64,000 nucleotides of DNA from Chrysogorgia sp. JL179-B06 (lineage: Eukaryota; Cnidaria; Anthozoa; Scleralcyonacea; Chrysogorgiidae), in assembly GCA_035772405.1 (NCBI GenBank), contig JAYKKM010000048.1, positions 868,501-932,500 of the forward strand. The letters are read 5' to 3'. Below the pieces are notes generated by a model, which saw nothing but the letters and a program-made list of their open reading frames with translations, did not search any database and was not told the DNA's origin. Within the stretch, counting starts at the first letter, position 1, and every line of letters begins with the position of its first letter. A program made the translations under genes and the position numbers. Of the stretch, positions 22,801-31,129 are shown in pieces.

Positions 22801-25800
22801 TAATATTTATAAATATATAATAATTATAATAATTATAATAATAATTATATTTTAATAATAATTATATATTATAATAATTATAATAATTATAATAATTAAA
22901 AATAATTATAAATGCATGTATTTGATTTGAAACTATTTGAAAGTTTGTAGTATTATTTCTTATCATGAAGAGTGTACTCTATGTTAATTTAGGAACATTA
23001 TCATTAAAATTTCGCGAGATATTTCAATTTAACGTGTAAAAATGAACTTTTACTCAGCTAGCATTTCCAGTCCTATAAAAGTTGTATTAAATGAACAAAT
23101 GCTTTCTTTCATTTCAGATGGTCTCTTAATCCAATTAGTGTGAACGCATTATACTCACCATCAGAAAATAAGATAGGTGAGGAGCATTGTGTGGTAACAC
23201 CATTAAAACAAAATTATTATGTCAAGTTTCGCTGGCTTCTCTCAATGGTTAAAGCATCAGATGGTTACAGATTGTCCACATAACCTTCACTCTACCATCT
23301 TAGTCTATGTAGCTCAATGGTTAAAGCATCTCACTGGTCATCAGAAGGTTACAGGTTGTACACATATGTAACCTTCACTCATCATCTTAGTCCATGTAGC
23401 TCAATGGTTAAAGCATCTCACTGGTCATCAGAAGGTTACAGGTTGTACACATATGTAACCTTCACTCATCATCTTAGTCTATGTAGCTCAATGGTTAAAG
23501 CATCTCACTGGTCATCACATGGTTCACTCTACCTTTGCGTCGCCACAGCGTTTCCTTAAAGTCCTTCGCTCGCAATTTCTACACGACGTTACAGAGTTGG
23601 GTGTTGTTGTTTATCAGATAATATTTAACGTTTTCATTCTTCTTTTTGAAGTTTTCCCAGCTGGAGTTTTACAGTCACCTTTTTATGACGCATCCCGCCC
23701 CAAGTAGGTAGAAATAATTTATCATTTTGAATATGTTCTGAATAGTGTTTACAAAGTATTCTTTATATCACACGCGTCCTATCACACTACCTTAGCAACC
23801 AACGCGATAGCAAAATATCTTAATGTTTATAGGGCACTAAATTACGGAGCAATCGGCATGGTAATTGGCCATGAACTCACTCACAGTTTTGATAACAGAG
23901 GTATGGAGTTACTCTGTTTTTGGTTTATTGATGAGTTACGGTTAGCTTAGTTTATTAGATTTATCACTCTTTGGTGAACGGAATACCCCAACAGGCTAGA
24001 AGCCCAATTGATAGGGGTTCCGAGGGCCTACGATTTAAGGTCGTTATCCGAGAAGACCCGAAAGTCTTAACCATTTGCTGATATTATTACAAAGGCAGCA
24101 CTTTCTCCTCGATTATTTTTAAGACTCCCTGAGTGGAGGTCCGACCCAGGATTTGAACCTGTGTCTCCCAGCTCATAGACATGTGTGGTAACCACTAGAC
24201 TCTATTTCATTTCTAAATCCTGTTTTTTTGTTTGCGGTTTCTTTTTAAACGCACAGGTCGTAAGTACGATGTGAATGGTAACCTAGCAGACTGGTGGCAA
24301 AATTCGTCGGTTATTGAATTCAAAAATCGAACAGAATGTCTGGTGAAGAAATACTCAAAATACACATTTCATAAATTTAAAGTAAGCTGACACTTGTGGT
24401 CGAAGAAAAGAGTTTTCAAGAATTTTCAAGAAGTGATACGAAAGTGTTGTGTGTACTGCCGAAGTTTTAGTTTAGTTCAGTTTAGTTCAGTTTAGTTTAG
24501 TTTAGTTTAGTTCAGTTCAGTTCAGTTCAGTTCAGTTCAGTTCAGTTCAGTTCAGTTCAGTTCAGTTCAGTTCAGTTCAGTTCAGTTCGGTTTAGTACAG
24601 CACAGCACAGCACAGCACAGCACAGCACAGCACAGCACAGCACAGCACAGCACAGCACAGCACAGCACAGCACAGCACAGCACAGCACAGCACAGCACAG
24701 CACAGCACAGCACAGCACAGTACAGTTTGGTTTAAGTTCAGTTTAATTCAGTTGAGTGTTCAGTTCAATTTCATTTGGTTTCATTTGATTCGAGTTTCAG
24801 TTTAGTTTAGTTTATTATGTTTATCACTCTTTCAGGTGAACGGAATATCCCAAAAAAGAAGCCCAATTGATAGGGGTTCCGAGGGCCTACGATTTAAGTG
24901 CATCAACTTTTAAGAGTATTTCACTTGAAATTCTCCAAGTAATCTTGTTTGCTTTCGACTTTCCCAAGGTGAATGGAAGAAATACATTAGACGAAAATAT
25001 TGCAGACAATGGAGGGATAAAGCAAGCTTTTCAGGTAACTAGATATACGAAGCAAGTAACTCTATCCTCCAGGGGAAAATTGTGGCTACTTCATACAGGA
25101 ACAGGAAACTGTTCAAACTACTTTACGCGGGCTCTGACTGACCAGTTGCGTGCCGCCTCATCGCTAGAAAAACGTTGACGTGCAAAGTTAGGTTGATACT
25201 AACACTTTTTACAAGAGAACTGTTTTCAAAACAGGACACGTTCTCTGTTTCATAGAGATTTTGTAACCCTTCCTTTTTTAACAGTTCCTGCAGTCTTTAT
25301 TTCTTCACTTTCATTTTTCAGGCTTACGAGAAATGGACTAAAATTCACGGAGAAGAACCAACGTTGCCTGCCCTTAATTTGACAAATCGCCAGCTGTTCT
25401 TTATTGGTTTCTCCCAGGTAATGTTTAAATGATTCTTCTTGTGGCATCTCTTACATTCCTGTCCATATGCTGGGCATTCTATTGGTTTGTGGCTTTTCCC
25501 ACAGTACTTACATGTTCCTTGTGTCTTTGTTTCTTCAGTCTTCTTGTACTGGCCTCTCTTCTTTCTGATTACGTGTATTGGACTTTCACCTTCACGTTCC
25601 ATTTGTTTCAACTGATTCTTTGATCTCTCTGCAGCTCTAACTATATCCACAGCACTTTCTAGGGTCTGTTGCATCACTGATTCCTATATGACTAATCTGT
25701 CACGTATAAGCTGGTTGGTAAGAGTACCATAATCACAAGTTGCAGCTCATTTCCTGAGTCTGTTCACTTATTTAGTATTTAGCATGTAGGCAGCACTTCC

Positions 25801-26764
25801 CTTGCGATAATAACTTCTATCTCGTACAGATGACTCACCTGCACTCCCAGTGTTAAACTGGTTTGTTCCGAGCCATTGTCTTCTTGCAAACTGCTCTCGT
25901 GTAGTTGCATCTCTATAGGATATATAGGATGAAAAAAAAGGAGTCTGAATATTACAGCTAAAAACTATAAAATGTTAGGTTTTTTTACATATTTATAATC
26001 TTTAATTGGCACTTTTCGACCAAGTTGAGTATGTTCGTTGAAAAAGTTCGAACAATAACACGTCCTGGAACATTAGTGCTGCTTTTCTTGAAAGCTGTTT
26101 ATCTATAAGTGAAGAAAATGAATGCCTAACGACCAGTAACGCGTGTATTAAACATGAAGCGAAATCAACAAGCTCAGAGGTAAGGTAAACCGCAACATCT
26201 GAAGACAAACACAACGTTAAAAACAGAGAACAAAATGAACCAAAAGTCATATAATAAATGTCTTATTAACCTCGTTTGCTTGGCCTGTACGGTAAAGTAT
26301 TTGCCTTCGGTTTTTCCGCACAGACCTCGCTCCTTCGTCGCTCGGTCAAAACCTCAGGCAAATACTTTACCGTACAGACCTCGCACTCGGTTAATAAGTC
26401 TTTTAATATATTATTTGCTAAATAGGTGTGGTGTACCAAGTATCGTGAGACAGTAGTTCAACATATGGTGGAAAGACAATCACATGCCCCAGGAATGATC
26501 AGGTAAGATGAGATGGAGTAACACAAAGGTCTGTTCAGATCCACGAATCCAATAATAATAATAATAATAATATCCAATAATTGTTCAATAATAAATAATA
26601 ATAATTAATAATAAATAATAATTAATTAATAATAATTAATTATATTTTATTCTAAACTTTCCAGAGTTCTCGGATCATTATCGAATTTCCCAGAATTTTC
26701 CAAAGCCTTCCAGTGTCCTCTCGGAGCAAGAATGAACGCTTTCGAGAAATGCAACGTATGGTGA
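7017..26764 (+). CDS. Neprilysin/ECE-like M13 zinc metallopeptidase, 20 exons, complete
   Basis: A type II membrane peptidase expected to cleave small peptides outside the cell. Exons: 7017-7236, 10665-10727, 11251-11447, 11660-11920, 12527-12595, 13027-13152, 14269-14358, 15191-15324, 16109-16331, 16639-16737, 21021-21098, 21592-21695, 23118-23176, 23652-23703, 23833-23900, 24257-24381, 24969-25034, 25322-25417, 26426-26502, 26665-26764. All junctions are GT-AG and all phases agree, giving 2,307 bp and 768 residues, the usual family length. Visible parts are an acidic cytoplasmic tail, TM segment at about 45-64, TCLTADC at 83-89, [12 protein letters not shown] after it, VNALY at 563-567, FPAG, HELTH zinc motif at 605-609, ENIAD with third ligand E665, and terminal CNVW. 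Exon 5 is divergent: the usual DQ...LP stretch before the conserved Tyr is shortened. Whether it is closer to NEP or to ECE cannot be settled here. Confidence 0.93.
7757..7985. mobile_element. Long foldback element in M13 intron 1
   Basis: Arms of about 80 bp, starting 'gccagttcgtaatgtcgact' and mirrored at the right end, enclose a loop of about 65 bp. The arms are nearly identical and include AACGCGTCATTTT and TTTATCCCGACGC. I see no coding capacity, so it is probably a non-autonomous DNA element. Confidence 0.75.
8717..8959 (+). mobile_element. tRNA-derived SINE, family A
   Basis: Plus-strand copy in M13 intron 1, with the tRNA-like head (ATTGGTTACCACAC, GGTTCAAATCCTGGG), shared body and AGAGTGATAAA tail. 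Confidence 0.75.
9115..9660 (+). pseudogene. Decayed non-LTR retrotransposon 3' end with ATT tail
   Basis: Broken frames on the plus strand read in pieces like the C-terminal end of CR1/L2-type reverse transcriptases: '[13 protein letters not shown]', 'VLRNLHW', '[15 protein letters not shown]' and '[13 protein letters not shown]'. Frameshifts and stops break it. About 120 bp of 3' UTR follow and end in an (ATT)n tract at about 9631-9660, the likely 3' tail. It lies inside M13 intron 1 in the gene's own orientation. Confidence 0.75.
10810..11220 (-). repeat. Tandem array of about 87-bp tRNA-like units (mainly minus)
   Basis: Four units in minus orientation meet one in plus orientation near 11080-11170, so the array contains a head-on junction and can form a large hairpin. 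Units carry the A-box-like GGTTAGAGCATCTCACTGG and the GGTTACA/TGTAACC inverted repeat. It occupies most of M13 intron 2, ending about 30 bp before exon 3. Confidence 0.8.
11964..12135. repeat. Foldback repeat, same family as 4080-4260
   Basis: The left arm 'aaaggttggcgtactgccga' and its reverse complement on the right enclose CTGATGAAGGGCCTTCGCTC, a partial hammerhead-like core without the GAAA. It ends in 'ctacactgcctacgcagcac', shared with other copies. Located in M13 intron 4. Confidence 0.65.
12218..12310 (-). mobile_element. tRNA-like SINE, family B
   Basis: On minus the head has GGTAGCTCAATGGTTAGAGC and GGTTACAGGTTCGATTCCTG, that is clear A and B boxes. The flank 'acgatcgtcaagc' is shared with other copies near 1090, 11555, 57290 and 58825. 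Located in M13 intron 4. Confidence 0.7.
12640..12990. repeat. ATCC/AACC microsatellite tracts
   Basis: Two runs (about 12640-12790 and 12893-12985) of imperfect CATCC, AACCA and CATT units, separated by about 100 bp of unique sequence. They fill M13 intron 5 up to exon 6. Confidence 0.85.
13516..13585. repeat. (TA)n microsatellite
   Basis: A TA tract on the left side of the segment that ends in the hammerhead ribozyme at 13708-13753. A matching TA tract follows the ribozyme at 13755-13803. Confidence 0.95.
13708..13753 (+). ncRNA. Type I hammerhead ribozyme with self-complementary stem III
   Basis: Stem I ACTACA (13708-13713) pairs fully with TGTAGT (13748-13753). The core CTGATGA is at 13714-13720. 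Stem II is GGCC-CAAAA-GGCC (13721-13733), GAAA is at 13734-13737, and stem III is the self-complementary ACGGTACCGT with a 2-nt turn. The predicted cleavage site is after C13747 in GTC. Every conserved core position is present. Very short or palindromic stem III, favouring dimers, is known from hammerheads of Penelope-like elements and metazoan retrozymes. Here it is directly followed by a (TA)n tract and lies in M13 intron 6, sense orientation. Activity is inferred, not shown. Confidence 0.85.
13755..13803. repeat. (TA)n microsatellite following the hammerhead
   Basis: An uninterrupted TA tract starts two bases after the ribozyme's 3' stem I strand. The second ribozyme at 30792 has the same arrangement. 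Confidence 0.95.
13883..13920 (-). ncRNA. Hammerhead-like motif with minimal stem III
   Basis: On the minus strand: stem I TTATT pairs with AATAA, core CTGAAGA (fits CUGANGA), stem II GGGGC-TT-GCCCC, then GAAA and CGTA, where GTA is a permitted cleavage triplet. Stem III is only the palindromic ACGT, so it could form only between two molecules. It belongs to the same 'CGAAACGT' class as the foldback repeats. It is plausibly a decayed or dimer-only ribozyme, and may be inactive. Confidence 0.45.
13992..14064 (-). tRNA. tRNA-like cloverleaf, anticodon position GTT; probably a pseudogene or SINE head
   Basis: The 73-nt minus-strand sequence folds as a cloverleaf. The acceptor TGTCTCA/TGGGGCA pairs with wobbles, D arm GCTC/GAGC, anticodon stem CCGAA/TTCGG is perfect with loop ACGTTGA, and the T arm centres on GGTTCGATTCC. 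Position 33 is C instead of the near-invariant U and one T-stem pair is broken. I therefore favour a tRNA pseudogene or SINE head over a working tRNA-Asn. Confidence 0.45.
14369..15059. mobile_element. TTAA-flanked foldback element
   Basis: Terminal inverted repeats begin AGTGCCCATAACCTCAAAA on the left and mirror it on the right, and both ends abut TTAA, as in piggyBac-type target sites. The inverted arms continue for well over 100 bp, with 'tttgtttgatatgcaaat' mirrored as 'atttgcatatcaaacaaa'. A second hairpin element has inserted inside (14548-14726). A related copy is at 22286-22765. It spans nearly all of M13 intron 7 up to about 130 bp before exon 8. Confidence 0.75.
14548..14726. mobile_element. 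Nested perfect hairpin with hammerhead-like cores
   Basis: Arms of about 87 bp around a 5-nt turn (ATGGT) at 14636-14640. Each strand of each arm carries CTGATGA-AGGGC-TCC-GCTC-GAAA-CGTC with a short TACT/AGTA stem I, so the palindrome encodes the same hammerhead-like core in both directions. It interrupts the TTAA element at 14369-15059. Confidence 0.7.
15360..16025. repeat. GGTGAGGTGGGTAAG minisatellite (splice-donor-like)
   Basis: About 660 bp of interleaved GGTAAG, GGTGAG, GGTGGG and GGAAG units fill M13 intron 8, starting within 70 bp of the real donor at 15325 and ending about 85 bp before exon 9. On the sense strand each unit matches the 5' splice-site consensus AG|GTRAG. The reverse strand reads as long His/Pro/Thr/Leu open frames in all three phases, with no sign of being genes. 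Confidence 0.9.
16994..20206. repeat. Giant (TTC)n/(GAA)n array, about 3.2 kb
   Basis: Around 1,070 trinucleotide units lie in M13 intron 10, broken only by single-base changes such as TCTTTC, CTCTTC, one TCC and a few CAT. The interruptions shift phase, so the open frame on each strand passes through Ser/Leu/Phe or Glu/Arg/Lys runs without stops. It lies at the 3' end of an RTE-like pseudogene on the minus strand. A tandem copy of its flanks at about 20253-20345 has only four or five units, the apparent ancestral state. Confidence 0.95.
20207..20870 (-). pseudogene. RTE-like LINE reverse-transcriptase C-terminal fragment
   Basis: Minus-strand fragments read '[20 protein letters not shown]', '[20 protein letters not shown]', '[10 protein letters not shown]', 'TLREI', '[19 protein letters not shown]' and '[15 protein letters not shown]'. 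This is the thumb and C-terminal part of craft/RTE-type LINE proteins with stops and frame changes. The reading continues into 'NASPTP.GMTQ' followed by Glu codons, which is where the GAA array begins. It inserted in M13 intron 10 in antisense. Confidence 0.75.
21160..21425. mobile_element. Foldback element ('TGATGTCACAAGA' family)
   Basis: Arms on 'tgaaattttc..catgga' and 'gttaccggatgtgatgtcac' are mirrored. The right end reads 'gcgaatatgtaaaatcccc'. A fuller copy is at 61850-62143 and partial ones near 10385-10475. Lies in M13 intron 11. Confidence 0.65.
21826..22285. mobile_element. Large foldback element in M13 intron 12
   Basis: Arms of about 165 bp begin 'cattggcaacaaaaattaag' and mirror it at the right end. 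They include TCTCTGACGTC / GACGTCAGAGA and GGGTAGAGAATTTT. The central loop is about 125 bp. No coding capacity seen. Confidence 0.75.
22286..22765. mobile_element. Foldback element related to the TTAA element at 14369
   Basis: The ends carry CCTATAACGTCAAAAAATG on the left and its mirror GACGTTATAGGCACTTA on the right. The interior shares 'gatatgcaaatgtctggaatttcgt' and 'acacgtgttattcacacttt' with 14369-15059. It abuts the preceding foldback head to tail, so intron 12 holds two in a row. Confidence 0.7.
23235..23520 (+). repeat. Tandem array of about 87-bp tRNA-like units
   Basis: Three to four well-preserved units (GTAGCTCAATGGTTAAAGC, then the GGTTACA/TGTAACC inverted repeat) in M13 intron 13. 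The short open frame across them repeats the same peptide and is a by-product of the array. Confidence 0.85.
23951..24200 (-). mobile_element. tRNA-derived SINE, family A
   Basis: Minus-strand copy in M13 intron 15, intact from the tail ('tttatcactctttggtgaac') to the tRNA-like head ('ggtaaccactagac'). Confidence 0.8.
24463..24722. repeat. (TTCAG)n to (CACAG)n pentanucleotide array
   Basis: About 130 bp of TTCAG units switch abruptly near 24600 to about 120 bp of CACAG units, with a few TTTAG variants at both ends. It sits in M13 intron 16. Each TTCAG unit looks like a 3' splice acceptor. Confidence 0.95.
24811..24898 (-). mobile_element. SINE family A, 3' fragment
   Basis: Only the tail part ('tttatcactctttcaggtga' to 'cctacgatttaag') is present. 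The tRNA-like head is missing. Lies in M13 intron 16 about 70 bp before exon 17. Confidence 0.65.
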
Positions 26765-28530
26765 TATAGAATGAACCCCTTCAGACGTTTTGTATTTCCG
26801 TGAATTTAATTAAATTCCATTGCTAGGCAATGGAAAATATTATACATGTATAGATAAACAAGTTTTGTGATTTACTGTAGCAATTGTCTTTTACTGTATT
26901 TTTCTAATTACTAGACTACATGCTGAATTTATTCTTTAATAACTTGTAAATGAACATGTATATCTAACATAAATATAGTATTACAGAATAGTCAGAATTC
27001 ATGTTATAAGCAATAATTTGAATAAACATTAAAGCTGCTAAGTTCTCAAAAGAACTGGATATAATGTGAAAAGAAATAAAAAGCCCTAAAAAGCCCTCCT
27101 GATGAAGACCAAAAGGTCGAAATTCGTCGACCGCACCCATTGCGATAGACAAGTTGCTATAGTGTAACTTGCACAACAAAACCTTTACAACTTTACTAAC
27201 TTCAAACAGCTACTACCTATAGAACTTAACTAACTCATTGTATTATCAATAAAACTGGCTTTAAAGTTGTAAAGGTTTTACTGTGCAAGCTGAGCACCAG
27301 ACAGGACTCGAACCCGTAACCTTCTGAATGCTAGACAGACGCTCTAACCATTGAGCCACTGGAACTCAGATGGCAGAGCAAGGTTAATTACGGTCTTGCC
27401 GTTATAACAAATACTTGTTGGACTACAAGTCGTGTTGTAACAGTCAATTTCCAGTCAATTTCCAGAGTTTTTCTGAGTATTGACAACTTAACACAGCTTG
27501 CACAGTAAAACCTTTACAACTTTACAAACATCAAGCTGCAACTACCTAACTTAACTTTGTTATGAAGGTTGGTCTACACACAAGCTGATAAGTCGCTGGG
27601 ACATTATACAAATATTTTATCAACGCGACTTGTGTCTTGAATGGAAAATTGTTTTGGATTTAATTAGGCACAAGTGCATGGAGACATAGATTAGAATGCA
27701 GCTGTAATTTTGTCATAAATTAAATTACGAATGTTAAATTATGTTCTTCTGTGTTTTCAACAGGGATGCTACCACGACGCATGGTATGACGGTTCTTCTC
27801 ATTATTAAACTCGTTTTTACGAACTAAAACAGTCAAAGGAAAAAAATAATAGTTCATTAAGACGACTCTTTAACTGGCTTATAAGTTGAGAAGAAAAAAG
27901 TAGTTGCAACCATTATCTTAAAAAACTAAGCTGACGACTTAATATGCCCAACGGTTGGTAATGATCTATCTCCTACACAGAGGCATTATATGGGATATAC
28001 TTCATGGTAACAATACATATAGTCTCCCACCATATTTTACGGTTATTATTAGGGTTAGGGTTAGGGTTAGTTTAGGATCTAAGTTGTTTTGGGGTTAGCA
28101 GTTCCATGATGTATTTCATCATACAGCCATGTCCGATCGTATGATAGCAGTACAATCTCTCATTTCGTCCCACCAGTGCATGTCATTGTATCCGCGAGAG
28201 GTCACATGTATATATATATAGAAATCTAGACAAGAAACCTACCACAGTAACCGTGTAATAATACAAGAGTCGAAACGACTTGTGCAACCACAGGTAGCCT
28301 GAGTAATAAAGGATTTTATGTTTGTGTTATCTGATCTCTTAAGATGCTAAAATGAATCAGTTGTCCAAGGTCTACGGCTCCATAACAGTAACTATAAAGC
28401 CGAGATTAGCGCGTGGCGGCTATAGTTGGAGTGACCACCGTGGTCATGGCCAATTGAAAATAACAAAGTGCCTCTGCGGAGGAGAGACTCTATCTCATTT
28501 CGCAGTTGCTGTAAAACTGTGTACAAACAG
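26765..28530. other. 3' flank of the M13 gene and repeat-rich spacer
   Basis: Contains the presumed M13 3' UTR (possible AATAAA at about 27020), a hammerhead-like remnant CTGATGAAGACC-AAAA-GGTCGAAA at about 27105, a foldback whose arms read 'aaaacctttacaactttac', and a SINE-B copy at 27293-27370. There is also a telomere-like TTAGGG run at about 28050 and a 'tagtatccgcg'-type repeat to 28215. No gene recognised. Confidence 0.55.
27293..27370 (-). mobile_element. tRNA-like SINE, family B
   Basis: On minus: GTGGCTCAATGGTTAGAGC (A box, D arm) and GGTTACGGGTTCGAGTCC (B box). Flanked on both sides by a mirrored 'cttgcacagtaaaacc' phrase. Confidence 0.65.
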
Positions 28531-28537
28531 CACCTAC

Positions 28538-30153
28538 CAATTTGAGTCCCGAAACACAATGCCATGGCGACAATGCAAATAATAAATACTGAAAACATCT
28601 GTGTTGAAGCCCATTGTAATAGTTTCTCCAACAGCAAGATGAGAAGACATGTCGCCACAAAGACTGCAAAAGCATTCGTTCTCCAGCAGTGTCGGCATGG
28701 CAACATTGGCGAAGCATGACTTGAGCTGTTAAACAAAGAAAAATTAGGTTACCTTTTTAGTCATTAACATATAGAAATTTAATTGTGATCTTGTTTTGCC
28801 AAACACACACACACCTGTCCGACGAAAACACAATTTTTTAAAAATATTGGGTATATTACAAGTAATATTTGGCATTTCACTCGATTAAACTACATGTTCT
28901 AAGGATTTATGGTGAAGGAAAATTTCGAGTGTTGGAATATATACATTTTAAGACCAAACCGGGACCAGTTGCGAAAAATTGTAATGCTTAGTCGTCATGC
29001 CTGTAGCAGGGCCCCCTAATAATTGTAATGTTCGGCTCGGATGAAAATGGTACTCGGACCAATTTTACCCGTGTTCTGACTACCTATTTACAAGGTCCGA
29101 GAACGCGGGTGAAATTGGTACACGGGTACCACTTTTACCCGAGCCGTACCAAAAGCCATGCGTAGCCGTAAATGTGGCTTTAGTCGTCTGGCCTGTAGCA
29201 GGGGGTACTAATAATTGTAATGCTTAGTCGTCAGGCATAACCATTTCCTGTTTTTGAGTAACATTTCGAACACTTGATGATACCGAAGTGACGACAATGG
29301 GTCGTCGGGGGTCAAATCCTATTGTACTAGTACTGTAGCGTTATCTCATCAGGGCCATTCAAGCATTTCATGATATTGATGACAATACACCGGTAATGTC
29401 TTGCAGAAATCTCAATGAAAAGTAACATAAATAGATAAATTGTTGTCTTTCAGCGATAAACAACAGAAAATCCTAAAATCTAAGAATTAAAGATCGATCT
29501 TCCGTCAGTCCAAACTTGCTGGAAATTACTCTAAGAAGGGACCAGAGTAGCATCTGCGACCCATAGAGGGAAAGGCTCCCAAATATTCCCCTGTAGTTGT
29601 GGTGTGTTTGTTTACGAGTGCGCATGGCAACAATCTCATTTCTGTAACTTATGAAACTAGGTGAATGTGTTAGAATCTAGAAACCAGTATCTTCAAATTG
29701 TTTATATACATATATATTAGCTACTGTACATATTATGAAACTATCCTGCGATCACGAAAACATCGTCGATTAAACACGCACAGGAACACGAATCCTAAGC
29801 ACGCACCAGGCAAACACGCTTAGTTATGTATTACAATACATTCTTTTGTAAGCAAATTATTTCAACTCTCGTCGCTAAAATAACAAAGCATACAGGCATC
29901 TGTATGATACATATAAACACATTCAATAGTTAGGCTCACAAGAATCAGAAATGGCCAGCACATTAAAATAACAATCAGCGTATCATTACAGTCAAGCCGC
30001 GAAACATATTCGATGAATTATTGAGATATATGAGATGCTATTCAAATAATATATTGGCCATATGGCTAATACTTTAGGAGTAAAATAAACAATACTGGCT
30101 TACCTGAGGCTTAGGAGTAAAATGAAGCAAAACATGATATAATTCGTCGCCAT
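28538..30153 (-). CDS. Possible small signal-peptide/membrane protein gene, tentative
   Basis: Exon 1 (30104-30153): ATG then 16 residues MATNYIMFCFILLLSL, a good signal-peptide or anchor core, then AG|gtaagc. Exon 2 (28538-28725): a strong pyrimidine tract ending ttgtttaacag, in matching phase, encodes SSSHASPMLPCRHCW and then two hydrophobic stretches, ending at ATTG|gtaggt. A last exon is uncertain. One option with a poor acceptor near 28400 would add only VTVMEP; reading through instead ends at 28392. Matching phases, a sound donor-acceptor pair and the leader argue for a real transcript. I recognise no family, and chance is possible. Confidence 0.35.
28845..28990 (-). repeat. Inverted copy of the 276-bp tRNA-like unit's tail
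   Basis: The reverse complement matches the non-tRNA part of the units at 31130-32443 ('gcaactggtcccggtttggt', 'catgtagtttgatcgagtga'). It has no tRNA-like head, so the unit is a dispersed element of which the array is an amplified form. It lies in the intron of the tentative gene at 28538-30153. Confidence 0.75.
29025..29240. repeat. Foldback flanked by direct repeats
   Basis: CGGCTCGGATGAAAATGGTAC...GGTACCACTTTTACCCGAGCCG forms an imperfect hairpin. The phrase 'gcctgtagcaggg..taataattgtaatg' occurs on both sides as a direct repeat (about 29000 and 29190). Probably a small mobile element. Confidence 0.5.
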
Positions 30154-30474
30154 TTTCCACGTAAATTGAAGGAGGAAGGAGGAGTCTTTTCACAAAGGAA
30201 ACATGAATGGCGCGAGCGAGATGAAAGGCAGATGGTCGTGAGTTCATGAGCTGGAACGCGCGATTATCCTTTGGAAAATATGCAAGTTTGCATTAGTTCA
30301 ATTCTAATTTTAGCTCAATACTAAAAATATAACTTTAATTTTAGCACCGGGGAGTTAAAAATAGAAAGCAGAAGTGATAATTACAAAAACGTCGTTACAC
30401 AAAATGTGATTGGCTGTGTTCGATAAACACAACTGACAGACGATACATAGCCTCTCAGAAAAGGTTTTTCGAGT

Positions 30475-30555
30475 CCCGGACAGCGATCGAACATCTGTAT
30501 AGACGCTCTTACCAGCAAGCAACTTCGCATTTAACTACCGAGACTCATGATGGAA
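30475..30555 (-). mobile_element. Decayed SINE family B
   Basis: The 'gactc..tcccggacagcgatcgaac' head and 'aactaccgagactcatgatgg' end match other family-B copies. The A and B boxes are damaged. Confidence 0.5.
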
Positions 30556-30791
30556 AGCGAAGGTATATATTATATATATATGTACGCTCCTTCATTTCGG
30601 TGTTGTTGAACGCTCTGTGAAGTACCGTGGCTGTCCTCTAGCAATAATGCAACGCTGATCGCTACCATTGTGGCAGTTTGAGCGCTCACTTCATGCTGGA
30701 TGTTCTGATCGCCGGTGCTATCCCACAAGCGGTTGTCAATGACGATCGTAAGTGTATAATAGTCCAGCCAGACTCATCCAGATTGTTCCAA

Positions 30792-30835
30792 GCTACACTG
30801 ATGAGCTGTGGTACAGCGAAACACGTGTCTGTAGA
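30792..30835 (+). ncRNA. Type I hammerhead ribozyme with palindromic stem III (second copy)
   Basis: Stem I CTACA (30793-30797) pairs with TGTAG (30830-30834). Core CTGATGA is at 30798-30804, stem II GCTGT-GGT-ACAGC at 30805-30817, GAAA at 30818-30821. Stem III is self-complementary (ACACGTGT). The predicted cleavage site is after C30829 in GTC. Stems II and III differ in sequence from the ribozyme at 13708 but keep pairing, which supports real selection or descent from active elements. A (TA)n tract follows within ten bases, as at the first copy. Confidence 0.87.
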
Positions 30836-30840
30836 TTGAA

Positions 30841-31129
<289 letters not shown>

